64,000 nucleotides of DNA from Methylorubrum sp. B1-46 (GTDB lineage: Bacteria > Pseudomonadota > Alphaproteobacteria > Rhizobiales > Beijerinckiaceae). Location of the stretch: assembly GCF_021117295.1 (NCBI RefSeq), contig NZ_CP088247.1, positions 2,991,001 to 3,055,000 of the forward strand, given 5' to 3'. The translations under genes and the position numbers were made by a program. Below, piece after piece: positions 18,894 through 30,754 of this stretch (the stretch's first letter is position 1; every line of letters starts with the position of its first letter). The notes under the pieces were generated by a model. It was not told the origin of the DNA. It worked only from the letters and a program-made list of their open reading frames with translations, and did not search any database.

Positions 18894-19742
18894 ATGCCCG
18901 AGACCGCCCCCAATCCAGGCCCCGTCGTCCAGACCGGCGGCGTCGCCTTCGCCAACCATCTGCCGCTGGCGCTGATCGCCGGCCCGTGCCAGCTCGAAGG
19001 GCGCAACCACGCCCTCGAAGTCGCCGCCGCCCTCAAGGAGATGGCGGGCAAACTCGGCATCGGCCTCGTGTTCAAGTCGTCCTTCGACAAGGCCAACCGC
19101 ACCTCCGGCCACTCGGCCCGCGGGGTCGGCCTCGACGAGGCTCTGCCGGTCTTCGCCGAGATCCGCGAGAGCCTCGACCTACCCGTCCTCACCGACGTGC
19201 ACGAGGCCGAGCAGTGCCAGCGGGCGGCGCAGGCCGTTGACATCCTGCAGATCCCGGCCTTCCTCTGCCGTCAGACCGACCTCCTGCTCGCCGCGGCCGC
19301 CACGGGGCGCGCGGTCAACGTCAAGAAGGGCCAGTTCCTGGCGCCCTGGGACATGGCCCATGTCGCCGCCAAGGTGACGCAGGCCGGTAACCCCAATGTC
19401 ATCGTCACGGAGCGGGGCGCCTCCTTCGGCTACAACACGCTCGTCTCGGACATGCGCTCGCTGCCGATCATGGCCCGCGTCACCGGTGGCGCCCCGGTGG
19501 TGTTCGACGCAACGCACTCGGTGCAGCAGCCCGGCGGGCAGGGCGCCACCTCCGGCGGGCAGCGGGAGTTCGTCGCGGTGCTCGCCCGCGCCGCGGTGGC
19601 GGTCGGCGTGGCCGGCGTCTTCATCGAGACCCATCCCGATCCCGACCGGGCGCCCTCCGACGGGCCGAACATGGTGGCGCTCGCAGATCTTCCCGGCTTG
19701 GTTGAAACACTGATGGCTTTCGACCGCCTCGTTAAAGCGTGA
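18894..19742 (+). CDS. kdsA: 3-deoxy-8-phosphooctulonate (KDO-8-P) synthase
   Basis: KdsA condenses phosphoenolpyruvate with arabinose 5-phosphate to make KDO-8-phosphate for lipopolysaccharide. At 282 residues it is standard size. Diagnostic segments are [41 protein letters not shown] and [12 protein letters not shown]. Cysteine C32 in AGPC, with the later His, Glu and Asp residues ([19 protein letters not shown]), places it in the metal-dependent class II rather than the E. coli type, which has Asn at that position. It is in tight order behind a small secreted protein. Confidence 0.97.
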   Translation: MPETAPNPGPVVQTGGVAFANHLPLALIAGPCQLEGRNHALEVAAALKEMAGKLGIGLVFKSSFDKANRTSGHSARGVGLDEALPVFAEIRESLDLPVLTDVHEAEQCQRAAQAVDILQIPAFLCRQTDLLLAAAATGRAVNVKKGQFLAPWDMAHVAAKVTQAGNPNVIVTERGASFGYNTLVSDMRSLPIMARVTGGAPVVFDATHSVQQPGGQGATSGGQREFVAVLARAAVAVGVAGVFIETHPDPDRAPSDGPNMVALADLPGLVETLMAFDRLVKA

Positions 19743-19882
19743 GAGCGGTTCGCCTCGATCCGTTTCAGATTTCGTTCAGGCAGCTGGTGCGATCATCCAC
19801 TCCAATCGAGAGGAACTTCACTTCGGCGAGGGACTCGATCCTTCCCGGACACGATGCCTGACTTGGCGGGACCTTCCGGACG

Positions 19883-19908
19883 GGAACTTCCGGCAAAGCT
19901 CGGGTGTT
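19883..19908 (+). promoter_or_regulatory. Possible EcfG-type (general stress) promoter
   Basis: GGAAC at 19883-19887 is followed after 17 bases by TGTT (19905-19908), close to the alphaproteobacterial EcfG consensus GGAAC-N16/17-CGTT. It lies about 50 bases before the start of the Gly/Tyr/His-rich secreted protein gene at 19959. One of the four -10 bases is off, so this is tentative. Confidence 0.3.
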
Positions 19909-19958
19909 TGGTCGCCAAGATGCTTTTGGCAAGTCGCTTCTGGATCGGAAAGGACGCT

Positions 19959-20267
19959 ATGCGTAAACTCGCCCTCGTGACCGCCGCCCTGATCTCGGTC
20001 GGCACTCTGACCGCTACCTCCGCCGATGCCCGCCCGTACGGCCGCGGCTACGGTCATCATCATGGTCATTACCATGGCGGCTACGGCCCGCGCGCCTATT
20101 ACGGCGGCCGCCGTCGCGGCATCGGGACCGGCGCGGCCGTCGGTCTCGGCATCGCGGGTCTCGCCGCCGGCGCGATCGCGGCCGGTGCGGCACGCGACGC
20201 CTATGCCCGCGACCGCTATTACGGGCGCCCGGCCTATGGCGGCGGCTACTACGATTACGGCTACTGA
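19959..20267 (+). CDS. Small secreted Gly/Tyr/His-rich protein
   Basis: This 102-residue protein has a signal peptide (MRKLALVTAALISVGTLT, cleavage after SADA). A low-complexity Gly-, Tyr- and His-rich stretch follows (GHHHGHYHGGYG), then a short hydrophobic glycine-zipper-like segment (GAAVGLGIAGLAAGAIAAG) and a Tyr-rich tail ending YYDYGY. Similar small proteins are common in the periplasm or envelope of Rhizobiales, with no defined function. The His cluster could bind metal. GGAAAGGAC precedes the ATG, and a good terminator follows. Confidence 0.75.
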   Translation: MRKLALVTAALISVGTLTATSADARPYGRGYGHHHGHYHGGYGPRAYYGGRRRGIGTGAAVGLGIAGLAAGAIAAGAARDAYARDRYYGRPAYGGGYYDYGY

Positions 20268-20293
20268 GATCTAAATCTCAGACGGTTAGTAAA

Positions 20294-20321
20294 GGCGGTC
20301 GGGAAACCGGCCGTCTTTTTT
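20294..20321 (+). terminator. Rho-independent terminator
   Basis: GGCGGTCGG, loop GAAA and CCGGCCGTC form a 9-bp stem (with two G-T pairs) followed by six T residues. It lies 27 bases after the stop of the small secreted protein gene. Confidence 0.85.
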
Positions 20322-20448
20322 CGTGTCCGCTCACTCTCTGAAGTCAGACGAAACCCGAAGCTCAATCAGTCCGGGTATAAGAGACGGGATTGCACCCAGA
20401 GCGACGATGCGACAGGTTCCGCCGCATCGCAACAGCCTTGGGGGAATC

Positions 20449-20967
20449 ATGCCTGTCATCGCTGCCATCGTCGGGGCCGTCATGACCGGGCTGCTGTACT
20501 ATTTCATTTACGGCAGCGGTATGGAGCAGCTCGACCGCTACCTCGGCGACCGGCGCAGCGCCAAGCTACGGGCGCGCAGCGAGGCCGCTTTCCGGGCAGC
20601 GCCGGTGCGTGCGATTCGCGATCCGATCGACGCCGCGGGCGTGTTGATGATGCTGGTCGCGCTCGCCCGCGGGACGCCGACGCCGGAGCAGGAGGCGGCG
20701 ATCAAGGCGGAGATTCGAAAGGTCACCTCACCCGGCGAAGATCACGGCGCACGGATGGCCTATATTCGCCACGCTGCCACGCAGGCGTCGGATGCCGATA
20801 CCGCGGTCGATCATCTCGCTCCGCTCCTGCGGGACAAACTCAATGCCGCCGAGCGAGACGACCTGGAGCGGATGTTGGAGGCGGTCGCCGTCATCCATGG
20901 CGGTCCGATCGATGGGCAGGAAAAGCTCATCGCCCGCACCGTACGGTTGCTGGCCGAGCCGTACTGA
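20449..20967 (+). CDS. Membrane-anchored hypothetical protein (possibly TerB-like)
   Basis: This 172-residue protein has one N-terminal transmembrane helix (MPVIAAIVGAVMTGLLYYFI) and an all-helical cytoplasmic part. The region from about residue 60, with DPIDAAGVLMMLVALARG, TPEQEAAIKAEIRKV and a later ERDDLERMLEAVA, resembles TerB/DjlA-like helical domains. That match is by eye and uncertain. The start at 20449 has GGGGGAATC directly before it. It is convergent with queF. Confidence 0.65.
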   Translation: MPVIAAIVGAVMTGLLYYFIYGSGMEQLDRYLGDRRSAKLRARSEAAFRAAPVRAIRDPIDAAGVLMMLVALARGTPTPEQEAAIKAEIRKVTSPGEDHGARMAYIRHAATQASDADTAVDHLAPLLRDKLNAAERDDLERMLEAVAVIHGGPIDGQEKLIARTVRLLAEPY

Positions 20968-20982
20968 GGGCGGACAGCGCGA

Positions 20983-21444
20983 TCAGCCCCGGCCGCGATA
21001 GGGGGCGACGCCCTGGTCCGGCAGCCAGACGGATTTGGGCGGCTCGCCGGTCTGCCAAAAGACATCGATCGGGATGCCGCCGCGGGGATACCAGTAGCCG
21101 CCGATGCGCAGCCAGCGCGGTTCGAGCACGGCGACGAGCCGCCGACCGATCCCGACGGTGCAATCCTCGTGGAAGGCGCCGTGGTTGCGGAAGGCCCCGA
21201 GATAGAGCTTCAGCGACTTTGACTCTACGAGCCAGCGGTCCGGCACGTAGTCGATGACGAGGGTGGCGAAATCCGGCTGACCCGTCACCGGACAGAGCGA
21301 GGTGAATTCCGGCGCCGTGAAGCGAGCAAGGTAATCGGTGTCGGCATGCGGGTTGGGCACGCGGTCGAGCTGTGCGGCCTCCGGCGAGGTCGGCAGCGGC
21401 GTCTGCCGTCCGAGTTGCTTGGCGTGAGTCTCGATCGAATCCAT
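20983..21444 (-). CDS. queF: NADPH-dependent 7-cyano-7-deazaguanine reductase (preQ0 reductase)
   Basis: QueF reduces the nitrile of preQ0 to the amine preQ1 in queuosine biosynthesis. The 153-residue size fits the short, unimodular type of the tunnelling fold. Catalytic C51 lies in [11 protein letters not shown] with D58 behind it. The NADPH-binding [16 protein letters not shown] segment and the FHEDC motif are present. It stands alone between a hypothetical gene and eno. No other queuosine gene is seen in the window. Confidence 0.96.
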   Translation of the reverse strand: MDSIETHAKQLGRQTPLPTSPEAAQLDRVPNPHADTDYLARFTAPEFTSLCPVTGQPDFATLVIDYVPDRWLVESKSLKLYLGAFRNHGAFHEDCTVGIGRRLVAVLEPRWLRIGGYWYPRGGIPIDVFWQTGEPPKSVWLPDQGVAPYRGRG

Positions 21445-21523
21445 AGGAACCCTATACGCCGCGCTTGAGGGTCCGCCTATTGTGCGCGGGGAATGCCAGG
21501 GATTCCGCCCGATCGTCGGATAA

Positions 21524-22999
<1,476 letters not shown>

Positions 23000-23017
23000 T
23001 CGCGCCCAAGCCTGTGA

Positions 23018-23053
23018 GGCGCGGCGGCCCGGAAGGGTCTGCCGCGCCTTTTT
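23018..23053 (+). terminator. Rho-independent terminator of eno
   Basis: GGCGCGGC (23018-23025) and GCCGCGCC (23041-23048) pair perfectly around an inner CCC/GGG stem and are followed by five T residues. It lies about 18 bases after the eno stop codon. Confidence 0.85.
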
Positions 23054-23126
23054 CGTTCGCCCCACGCCTGATCTCGGTGCACCGAAACGCTTTCTTCACC
23101 CTGTTGCGGTGAATCTCTCCCTTGCC

Positions 23127-23438
23127 ATGGTCATTCGTCGCCGCGTCCGCGCCATCGTCGTGCCCGCCGTCCTCTGGACGGTCTCCGCACTTGTCGTCGG
23201 CTATTTCGTGCATCAGGCCGAGAGCGGTAGCCGCGGCCTCGAGGCCAAGCGCGTCCTCAAGGTCGAGGCCTATGGACTCAATCAGGAGCTGAATGCGGCC
23301 AAGGCCGAGCGGTCGACCTGGGAGCATCGTGTCTCCCTCCTGCGAAGCGAGCAGATCGACCGCGACCTGTTGGAAGAGCGGGCCCGCGTGGTTCTCGGCC
23401 GCGTGCATGCCAATGATCTCGTCATCATCGGCCCATAA
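23127..23438 (+). CDS. Septum formation initiator (FtsB/DivIC family)
   Basis: This 103-residue bitopic membrane protein has a short basic N-terminus (MVIRRRVRA) and one transmembrane helix (about 9-30, IVVPAVLWTVSALVVGYFV). A coiled coil follows (about 35-75, LNQELNAAKAERSTWEHRV). The C-terminal DLLEERARVVLGRVHANDLVII is the family-typical end of FtsB/DivIC proteins. These act with FtsL and FtsQ in the divisome. A GTG at 23109 in the same frame is an alternative start. It sits between eno and pdhA, a usual place for this gene in alphaproteobacteria. Confidence 0.85.
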   Translation: MVIRRRVRAIVVPAVLWTVSALVVGYFVHQAESGSRGLEAKRVLKVEAYGLNQELNAAKAERSTWEHRVSLLRSEQIDRDLLEERARVVLGRVHANDLVIIGP

Positions 23439-23613
23439 ATTTTTATTTCTGCTAGAATAACCAAGCCAAATATTCGTTCTCACTGACTTTGCAGATTGTC
23501 CACCGCTGCAACCGTGGCGGTAACAGCACATCGTGGCTGTCAGCGCGCCTCTCGATTTCCGCAAATCGCTGCCCTAGAACCCCTCCCAACAGAGTGTTTT
23601 CGGGAGGACGCCG

Positions 23614-24663
23614 ATGGCTGCGGGCAACGAGGCAGGGAAACCTGCGGCGGAAAAAGGTGCGCCGCAACATCAACCGGCTCCGAATATTCCCCAGTTCACG
23701 AAGGATGAAGATCTTCACGCCTACCGTGAGATGCTGTTGATCCGCCGCTTCGAGGAGAAGGCGGGCCAGCTCTACGGCATGGGCCTGATCGGCGGTTTCT
23801 GCCACCTCTATATCGGGCAGGAAGCGGTCGTCGTCGGCATGCAGATGGCCGGCGAGGACGGTGACCAGAACATCACCGGCTACCGCGATCATGGTCACAT
23901 GCTGGCCTGCGGCATGGACCCCAAGGGTGTGATGGCCGAGCTGACCGGTCGCCGCGGAGGCTATTCGCGCGGCAAGGGCGGCTCGATGCACATGTTCAGC
24001 CGCGAGAAGCAGTTCTTCGGCGGCCACGGCATCGTCGGCGCGCAGGTTGCGCTGGGCACCGGCCTCGCCTTCGCCGACGCCTACCTGAAGAACGGCAAGG
24101 TCAGCTTCACCTATATGGGCGACGGCGCGGCCAACCAGGGCCAAGTCTACGAGAGCTTCAACATGGCGGCCCTGTGGAAGCTGCCGGTGGTCTACGTCAT
24201 CGAGAACAACCGCTACGCCATGGGCACCTCGGTGGCCCGCGCCTCGGCGCAGACGGACTTCTCCAAGCGGGGCCTCTCCTTCGGTATCCCCGGCGAGCAG
24301 GTCGACGGCATGGACGTGCGCACGGTCCGCGAGGCTGCGGCGCGGGCCATCCATCACGCCCGCTCGGGCGAGGGGCCCTACATCCTCGAGATGCAGACCT
24401 ACCGCTACCGTGGCCACTCGATGTCCGACCCGGCCAAGTACAGGTCGAAGGATGAAGTCTCGAAGATGCGCGACGAGCACGACCCGATCGAGATGGTGCG
24501 CAAGCGCCTGCTCGAAGCGCACGGCGTGCCCGAGGCCGACCTGAAGGGCATCGATGCCAAGGTCCGCGAGATCGTCAACGAGTCCGCCGACTTCGCGACC
24601 CACGATCCCGAGCCCGATCCCTCGGAACTCTGGACCGACATCCTTCTCGAAGCGCGCGCCTGA
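23614..24663 (+). CDS. pdhA: Pyruvate dehydrogenase E1 component, alpha subunit
   Basis: This is the thiamine-diphosphate-dependent E1-alpha subunit (349 residues) of the pyruvate dehydrogenase complex. The TPP/Mg motif GDGAANQGQVYESFN continues to ENN. The protein also has the family-typical FCHLYIGQEAV, RDHGH, GGSMHMF and YRYRGHSMSDP segments; the last is the phosphorylation-loop region in eukaryotic homologues. GGGAGGAC precedes the ATG. It is the first gene of a pdhA-pdhB-DUF5076-pdhC-lpdA operon that makes acetyl-CoA. Confidence 0.97.
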   Translation: MAAGNEAGKPAAEKGAPQHQPAPNIPQFTKDEDLHAYREMLLIRRFEEKAGQLYGMGLIGGFCHLYIGQEAVVVGMQMAGEDGDQNITGYRDHGHMLACGMDPKGVMAELTGRRGGYSRGKGGSMHMFSREKQFFGGHGIVGAQVALGTGLAFADAYLKNGKVSFTYMGDGAANQGQVYESFNMAALWKLPVVYVIENNRYAMGTSVARASAQTDFSKRGLSFGIPGEQVDGMDVRTVREAAARAIHHARSGEGPYILEMQTYRYRGHSMSDPAKYRSKDEVSKMRDEHDPIEMVRKRLLEAHGVPEADLKGIDAKVREIVNESADFATHDPEPDPSELWTDILLEARA

Positions 24664-24779
24664 ACGTGCCCTGATACGCCCCAAGCCATGACGGCCCGGG
24701 AGTTCCGGCGAGACCTTCGCAAGAACAAGCCCGCGAAAATACGCCCGACCGACGCACCCGGATCGATAGAGCAGCGCAA

Positions 24780-26228
24780 ATGGCGACCGACATCCTGATG
24801 CCCGCCCTCTCTCCGACCATGGAGGAGGGGAAGCTCGCCAAATGGCTGAAGAAGGAGGGCGACGCGGTCAAGGCCGGTGACATCCTGGCCGAGATCGAGA
24901 CCGATAAGGCGACGATGGAGGTCGAGGCGATCGACGAGGGCATCCTCGCCAAGATCCTCGTCGCCGACGGGACCGAGAACGTCGCCGTGAACACGCCGAT
25001 CGCGATCATCGCCGAGGAGGGCGAAGACGTCTCGGCGGCGGCTGCGAGCGGCGGCAACGGCAAGCCCAACGGCGCCTCCGGCGGCGCGCCGGCCCCCACA
25101 CCCGACATGCAGGCCGAGGGCATGGCCGACGCCTCGGCCGCCTCTGCCAAGACCGGCGACGACGCGCCCAAGGCCCCCGCCTCGCCCGCCGTCATCACCA
25201 ACAAGGCGCCCGATCCGGTGATGGAGGAGTTCCCCGCCGACTCGCCGATGAAGACCATGACGGTGCGCGAGGCCCTGCGTGATGCCATGGCCGAGGAGAT
25301 GCGCAAGGACGACAAGGTTCTGGTGATGGGCGAGGAGGTGGCCGAGTACCAGGGCGCCTACAAGATCACGCAGGGTCTGCTTCAGGAGTTCGGCGCGCGC
25401 CGCGTGGTCGATACGCCGATCACCGAGCACGGCTTCGCCGGTATCGGCGTCGGCGCGGCCTTCATGGGCCTCAAGCCCATTGTCGAGTTCATGACCTTCA
25501 ACTTCGCCATGCAGGCGATCGACCACATCATCAACTCGGCGGCCAAGACGCTCTACATGTCCGGCGGACAGCTCGGCTGCCCGATCGTCTTCCGCGGCCC
25601 CAACGGCGCCGCCGCCCGCGTCGGCGCGCAGCACAGCCACGACTACGCCGCGTGGTACTCGAACGTGCCCGGCCTCAAGGTGATCGCGCCCTATACGGCG
25701 TCCGACGCCAAGGGCCTGCTCAAGGCCGCCATCCGCGATCCCAACCCGGTGATCTTCCTCGAGAACGAGATCCTCTACGGTCAGTCGTTCCCGGTTCCAG
25801 AGATCGACGATCTCGTCCTGCCGATCGGCAAGGCGCGGATCCATCGCCCCGGCAAGGACGTGACCATCGTCTCCTTCTCCATCGGCATGACCTACGCCCT
25901 CAAGGCGGCTCAGGCGCTCGCCGAAGAAGGCATCGAGGCGGAGGTGATCGACCTGCGCACGATCCGTCCGATGGACAGCGCCACGGTGGTGGAATCGGTC
26001 AAGAAGACCGGCCGCTGCGTCTGTGTCGAGGAAGGCTTCCCGCAATCGGGTGTCGGCGCCGAGATCGTCGCCCGCCTGATGGTCGATGCCTTCGACTATC
26101 TCGATGCGCCGGTGCTGCGAGTGACCGGCAAGGACGTGCCGATGCCCTACGCCGCGAACCTCGAGAAGCTGGCGCTCCCGAGCGTGACGGAAGTCATCGA
26201 GGCCGTCAAAGCCGTCTGCTACAAGTAA
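24780..26228 (+). CDS. pdhB: Pyruvate dehydrogenase E1 component, beta subunit with lipoyl domain
   Basis: This 482-residue E1-beta subunit carries an extra N-terminal lipoyl domain (residues 1-80) with the lipoylated K43 in [13 protein letters not shown]. An Ala/Pro-rich linker follows (about 85-150), then the transketolase-like E1-beta domain (about 155-482, with [28 protein letters not shown] and [17 protein letters not shown]). The lipoyl-E1-beta fusion is typical of many alphaproteobacteria and presumably adds swinging arms to the complex. It follows pdhA after 116 bases and precedes a small DUF5076 gene. Confidence 0.97.
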   Translation: MATDILMPALSPTMEEGKLAKWLKKEGDAVKAGDILAEIETDKATMEVEAIDEGILAKILVADGTENVAVNTPIAIIAEEGEDVSAAAASGGNGKPNGASGGAPAPTPDMQAEGMADASAASAKTGDDAPKAPASPAVITNKAPDPVMEEFPADSPMKTMTVREALRDAMAEEMRKDDKVLVMGEEVAEYQGAYKITQGLLQEFGARRVVDTPITEHGFAGIGVGAAFMGLKPIVEFMTFNFAMQAIDHIINSAAKTLYMSGGQLGCPIVFRGPNGAAARVGAQHSHDYAAWYSNVPGLKVIAPYTASDAKGLLKAAIRDPNPVIFLENEILYGQSFPVPEIDDLVLPIGKARIHRPGKDVTIVSFSIGMTYALKAAQALAEEGIEAEVIDLRTIRPMDSATVVESVKKTGRCVCVEEGFPQSGVGAEIVARLMVDAFDYLDAPVLRVTGKDVPMPYAANLEKLALPSVTEVIEAVKAVCYK

Positions 26229-26238
26229 TCGGGCATAT

Positions 26239-26517
26239 ATGTCGGAAAATTTCGAAGAACTCGAGATCCCGCCCGACGCCCTGGAACAGGGCGGGATCGA
26301 GATCGTGCGCGCCTCCATCGTCGACGGAGCGGTGAGCGTGGCGCTCCGGCGCGCGTTCGACGATCCGGCGACCTGGGGGCGCCTGCTGATCGACCTCGCC
26401 CGGCAGGCGGCTCGTACTTACGCAATCGAGACGGACACCTCGGAGGAGGAAGCCTTCGAGCGCATCCGCGCCGGGTGGGAGGCAGAGAGCCTCGATCCCA
26501 ACAACCCCCTCAACTGA
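26239..26517 (+). CDS. DUF5076 domain protein in the pdh operon
   Basis: This 92-residue acidic protein has the layout of the DUF5076 family: an N-terminal beta part (GGIEIVRASIVDGAVSVALR) and a helical C-terminus with RLLIDLARQAARTYAIET and EEEAFERIRAGWEAE. It lies 10 bases after pdhB and 33 bases before pdhC on the same strand, so it is surely co-transcribed with the complex. Its function is unknown; an accessory or assembly role for pyruvate dehydrogenase is inferred only from position. Confidence 0.85.
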   Translation: MSENFEELEIPPDALEQGGIEIVRASIVDGAVSVALRRAFDDPATWGRLLIDLARQAARTYAIETDTSEEEAFERIRAGWEAESLDPNNPLN

Positions 26518-26550
26518 CCCTCCCTCTCAAGGCCGCTCGGGAACGACACG

Positions 26551-27963
26551 ATGCCGATCAACGTCCTGATGCCCGCGCTCTCCCCGACCATGGAGAAGGG
26601 CAACCTCGCCAAGTGGCTCAAGAAGGAGGGCGACGCCATCAAGTCCGGCGACGTGATCGCCGAGATTGAGACCGACAAGGCGACCATGGAGGTCGAGGCG
26701 GTCGATGAGGGCGTGCTCGCCAAGATCCTCGTGGCCGAAGGCACTGCCGACGTCCCGGTCAACGAGTTGATCGCGCTGATCGCGGAAGAGGGCGAGGATC
26801 CGGGCAGCGTTCAGGCGCCGACGGGTGGTGCCGAGGCGAAGACTGCCCCCGTCGAGCCGAAGAGCACGCCCGACCAGAACGCCGCGCCCGACGGCGCCCA
26901 CGCCTCCTACGCCCGGGTCGATCAGGCCCCCGAGGGCGCCAAGCCGAACGGCGCGGCTCAGCCCGCGGCTCAGGGGTCCGGCGGCCGCGTCTTCGCCTCG
27001 CCGCTCGCCCGACGCATCGCAAAGCAGGAGGGCGTTGATCTCTCCGCCGTCAAGGGCTCCGGCCCTCATGGCCGCGTCATCCAGCGCGACGTGCAGGCGG
27101 CGATCGAGGGCGGCACGGCGAAGGCCGGCGCCTCGGCAAAGACCGAAGCGAAAGCCGCTGCCGCGCCTGCACAAGAGCAGGCCGCTCCGAAGCCGGCGCC
27201 CGCGGGCGGCGCGCCGGCCGGGCTCAGCCTGGATCAGGTGCGGGGCTTCTACGAGAAGGGCAGCTTCGAGGAAGTGCCGCTCGACGGCATGCGTAAGACC
27301 ATCGCCAAGCGTCTCACCGAGGCGATGCAGGTGGCGCCGCACTTCTACCTCACGGTCGATTGCGAACTCGATGCGCTGATGAAGCTGCGCGAGACTCTCA
27401 ACGGCTCCGCCGGCAAGGACAAGGACGGCAAGCCGCTGTTCAAGCTCTCGGTGAACGACTTCGTCATCAAGGCGATGGGCCTTGCGCTGACGCGCGTTCC
27501 GGCCGCCAACGCCGTCTGGGCGGAGGACCGCATCCTGCGCTTCAAGCACGCGGAGGTCGGCGTCGCGGTGGCGATCGATGGTGGCCTGTTCACGCCCGTC
27601 ATCCGCAAGGCCGACCAGAAGACGCTTTCCGCCATCTCCAACGAGATGAAGGATTTCGCGAGCCGTGCGCGCGCCAAGAAGCTCAAGCCGGAAGAGTACC
27701 AAGGCGGCGTCACCTCGGTGTCGAATCTCGGAATGTTCGGGATCAAGCACTTCACGGCGGTGATCAACCCGCCGCAATCGACGATCCTCGCGGTCGGCGC
27801 CGGCGAGAAGCGGGTCGTCGTCAAGGATGGTGCACCGGCCGTCGTCCAGGCCATGACCGCGACGCTCTCCTGCGACCACCGCGTCCTCGACGGCGCGCTC
27901 GGGGCCGAGCTGATCGCCGCGTTCAAGAGCCTAATCGAGAACCCGATGGGGATGCTCGTCTGA
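26551..27963 (+). CDS. pdhC: Dihydrolipoamide acetyltransferase, E2 of pyruvate dehydrogenase
   Basis: This 470-residue E2 has one lipoyl domain (1-80, K43 in [15 protein letters not shown]) and a flexible Ala/Pro linker. The peripheral-subunit-binding domain lies at about 146-185 (VFASPLARRIAKQEGVDLS). A second linker leads to the catalytic acetyltransferase core (about 240-470), which ends with the active-site motif CDHRVLDGALGAELI. It transfers the acetyl group from lipoamide to CoA. The lipoyl domain is very similar to that of pdhB, so both can be lipoylated by the same pathway; lipA lies about 7.5 kb downstream. Confidence 0.97.
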   Translation: MPINVLMPALSPTMEKGNLAKWLKKEGDAIKSGDVIAEIETDKATMEVEAVDEGVLAKILVAEGTADVPVNELIALIAEEGEDPGSVQAPTGGAEAKTAPVEPKSTPDQNAAPDGAHASYARVDQAPEGAKPNGAAQPAAQGSGGRVFASPLARRIAKQEGVDLSAVKGSGPHGRVIQRDVQAAIEGGTAKAGASAKTEAKAAAAPAQEQAAPKPAPAGGAPAGLSLDQVRGFYEKGSFEEVPLDGMRKTIAKRLTEAMQVAPHFYLTVDCELDALMKLRETLNGSAGKDKDGKPLFKLSVNDFVIKAMGLALTRVPAANAVWAEDRILRFKHAEVGVAVAIDGGLFTPVIRKADQKTLSAISNEMKDFASRARAKKLKPEEYQGGVTSVSNLGMFGIKHFTAVINPPQSTILAVGAGEKRVVVKDGAPAVVQAMTATLSCDHRVLDGALGAELIAAFKSLIENPMGMLV

Positions 27964-28115
27964 GAGCTGCCGACAAGAGCCCTCGCTTGGACTCCGTCGA
28001 ATGAACGGGCGGAGCTCGGGCTGGAGATGACGCGTGGGGAGCCGTGATCAGCCCGCCGCCTCTCCCTTGATCCCGTTCATCACCGCCGACCGGGTGGTCC
28101 AATCCTCACTCTCGA

Positions 28116-28138
28116 CCCCTCCTCACAGCCGGGAGGGG
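28116..28138 (+). promoter_or_regulatory. Stem-loop just upstream of the lpdA ribosome site
   Basis: CCCCTCC (28116-28122) and GGAGGGG (28132-28138) can pair around a 9-base loop. The stem ends 3 bases before the AGGAGGCC ribosome site of lpdA, so it could influence translation or mark an RNA processing point between pdhC and lpdA. This is inferred from sequence only. Confidence 0.3.
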
Positions 28139-28152
28139 AGCAGGAGGCCTTG

Positions 28153-29592
<1,440 letters not shown>

Positions 29593-29834
29593 CGGGATCG
29601 GCCAAGGCCGAGGATGGGAGTCGTGCGCATGAGCGGAGGCGATGCCGCAATCCTGCGCACATCCAACGCTTTGAACAGATACCTCGGTCGCGCCCGTCCT
29701 TGCGTCGGGCGATGCAAACTTACCGGTGGACGGTGGTATTAGCGCCCATCGAATGCGCTTTGGTTGAATCTTTGCAGAGGCCGTTCCCCGTATAGGGGCT
29801 GCCGAGCGCCTGCGGCGCGACAAGCGGCCGGTCC

Positions 29835-29987
29835 ATGATCATACGTATCCTTCTGCTCGTCGTCGGCCTCGCTGGCATCTACGCGTCGCTGACGGTGATG
29901 CGTGTTCACCTTTACGTCACGCTGCTGTTGCTTTTCCTTTGCGCCGGACCGCTCAGCTACCTCGTCTTCCGTGAGGAGCCCGAGTAG
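29835..29987 (+). CDS. 50-residue membrane protein (small ORF)
   Basis: This short reading frame (ATG 29835, TAG 29985) encodes 50 residues and is nearly all hydrophobic. One helix is MIIRILLLVVGLAGIYASL and a second is HLYVTLLLLFLCAGPLSYLV, with an acidic end FREEPE. Two transmembrane helices with a short basic turn make it look like a real small membrane protein rather than chance. It sits alone between lpdA and a convergent DUF1275 gene. The family is unknown to me. Confidence 0.55.
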   Translation: MIIRILLLVVGLAGIYASLTVMRVHLYVTLLLLFLCAGPLSYLVFREEPE

Positions 29988-30046
29988 ATGCGCTTGATCG
30001 AACGAGACGCGGACGATCGGAGGCGTCGGCTGCGGCGGAGCCAGCC

Positions 30047-30754
30047 TCACGATGCCTTCAGCCGGCGGGCCGAGGCGATGCCGGGCAGTGCGATCAGGGC
30101 CAGCAATCCGGCAGCGACGAAGAGAAGGGCAGTGCCGAGAACGCTCCAGGCCAGTACGCCGGTGATACCTCCGGCCAGGAAGGCAGCCACCGTTACCCCG
30201 TAAAGCCGCATTTTCTCGCGGTCCGACCCCGACGCGTCGTCGCCCTGCGACAGCCGGCGCGCGAGGCCGATGCCGAGATCGGTCACCATGCCGGTCACGT
30301 GCGTCGTGCGCACACGGGCATCGGTGATCTGGGTGATCGTGGCATTCTGCAGACCGAGCAGGAAGCTCAGCCCCGTGACGAGGACCGCGCCGTGCCACCC
30401 CGCGGGAAGCCAGACGCCGACCAGGCCGAGGCCGACGAGCAACAGGGCCTCCGTCAGTACGCTGTAGGCGTAGACGCCGCGTAATCGATGATGGCGGCCC
30501 GCACTGATGAGAAGCGTCGCACTCATGGCCCCGGCCATGAAGGCGGCGATGAGAGCCAGCATCGGCAGGGCGAGCGTCAACTCCCCGAGGCCGAGATGGT
30601 CGGCGAGGCCCGACACGTTGCCGGTCATGTTCGATGAGAAGGTTCCGAAGGCGCAGAAGCCGGCGGCGTTCAAAGCGCCGGCAATCCCCGCGAAGGGCCA
30701 AGCGAGACGCCGGTCGATACCGGGGGTTCGGTTGAGGCCTTCTTGGACGAGCAT
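30047..30754 (-). CDS. DUF1275 (YoaK-family) membrane protein
   Basis: This 235-residue integral membrane protein has about six transmembrane helices and the family-typical first part GIAGALNAAGFCAFGTFSSNMTGNVSGLADHLG. The conserved GLQNATITQITDARVRTTHVTGMVTDLG follows. These match the DUF1275/YoaK family, whose transport or other function is not established. It is convergent with the small membrane protein gene at 29835. Confidence 0.88.
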   Translation of the reverse strand: MLVQEGLNRTPGIDRRLAWPFAGIAGALNAAGFCAFGTFSSNMTGNVSGLADHLGLGELTLALPMLALIAAFMAGAMSATLLISAGRHHRLRGVYAYSVLTEALLLVGLGLVGVWLPAGWHGAVLVTGLSFLLGLQNATITQITDARVRTTHVTGMVTDLGIGLARRLSQGDDASGSDREKMRLYGVTVAAFLAGGITGVLAWSVLGTALLFVAAGLLALIALPGIASARRLKAS

